Positions 5,329 through 5,534 of a DNA stretch of 5,534 bases are shown piece after piece. Origin of the DNA: Archaeoglobus sp. JdFR-24. GTDB lineage: Archaea > Halobacteriota > Archaeoglobi > Archaeoglobales > Archaeoglobaceae. Both the position numbers and the translations under genes were made by a program. How positions within the stretch are numbered: the first letter of the stretch is position 1; the number at the start of each line of letters is the position of its first letter. The notes below the pieces were generated by a model. It saw only the letters and a list, made by a program, of their open reading frames with translations, ran no database searches and was not told the DNA's origin. The DNA lies in the NCBI GenBank assembly GCA_002011215.1, contig MTML01000135.1, forward strand, positions 262 to 5,795, in the 5' to 3' direction.

Positions 5329-5534
5329 TTTTCTACCAGTATAAATATATTTTTTGCTTTTATTAGATTTTCTTCTGCTTCCTCCACTATTTCAACAAAT
5401 TCTTTGTTTATCTTTACTTCTTCGCCACCTATCATGAGAGTGTGGTATCCTTTTTCTCCTATCTCTTTTGCAATTATCTCTCCATTCTTCTTTATCTCTT
5501 CAATTATTATTTTGCTCTTATCTCTGAAATGAGG
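5325..5534 (-). CDS. C-terminal fragment of a larger protein, possibly a class I aminoacyl-tRNA synthetase
   Basis: The minus-strand frame is open from the right edge to TGA (5327-5325), giving 69 residues of a protein whose start lies beyond base 5534. The visible part is charged and lysine/glutamate-rich, without membrane segments. It begins with P-H-F-R-D-K, then a helix (IIIEEIKKNGEIIAKEI), then a strand-like segment G-Y-H-T-L-M-I-G-G-E-E-V-K-I with N-K-E-F-V-E-I, a short helix and a final strand (IFILVEK). The pattern of P-x-F-R, helix, then a small G-E-x-V-K/x-L-x-x-E-x-V-E-I unit resembles the C-terminal domain of archaeal valyl- or isoleucyl-tRNA synthetases as I remember them, but the fragment is too short to be sure. 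Its stop overlaps the start of the mini-protein ORF, implying co-transcription and translational coupling. Confidence 0.6.
   Translation of the reverse strand, partial: PHFRDKSKIIIEEIKKNGEIIAKEIGEKGYHTLMIGGEEVKINKEFVEIVEEAEENLIKAKNIFILVEK

Overview
The window looks archaeal and is AT-rich (about one third G+C by eye). Three things point that way. A Dol-P-mannose-type synthase is fused to a GtrA-like membrane domain, an architecture well known in archaea. TATA-like boxes lie about 23-28 bases upstream of start codons that have no Shine-Dalgarno sequence, which suggests leaderless transcripts. There is also a PP1-like serine/threonine phosphatase of the compact archaeal kind. A euryarchaeal or Thermoplasmatota-like source is plausible, but the sequence alone does not settle this.

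Layout. Bases 1-1245 (+) hold the C-terminal 414 residues of a multi-membrane-span GT-C glycosyltransferase whose N-terminus lies left of the window. Ten bases later, and convergent with it, comes a minus-strand block of three glycosyltransferases. In transcription order these are a GtrB/ArnC-type polyprenyl-phosphate glycosyltransferase (4382-3459), a soluble GT4 glycosyltransferase (3457-2450) one base behind it, and, after a 111-base gap with its own promoter, a Dol-P-mannose-synthase-type GT2 enzyme with a C-terminal GtrA domain (2338-1256). Divergent from this block, across about 39 bases, is the PPP-family phosphatase (4422-5222, +). It is convergent with a minus-strand pair at the right edge: the C-terminal end of a larger protein (perhaps a class I aminoacyl-tRNA synthetase) and an overlapping 30-codon ORF for a single-span membrane mini-protein.

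How the genes fit together. The two GT2 enzymes would charge a polyprenyl (dolichyl) phosphate with sugars on the cytoplasmic face. The GT-C protein is of the class that uses such lipid-linked sugars on the outer face. The GT4 enzyme uses nucleotide sugars directly and resembles, from memory of the family, glycolipid synthases. Together they suggest a locus for glycosylation of surface protein, polysaccharide or lipid. The phosphatase shares only a promoter region with the locus, so a regulatory link is speculation. I see no RNA genes, CRISPR arrays, insertion sequences or origins, and no gene-free stretch longer than about 110 bases. Nothing here clearly forms an undescribed system. The most novel-looking items are the tiny membrane protein, the inverted repeat at 2423-2448 and the very compact divergent promoter.
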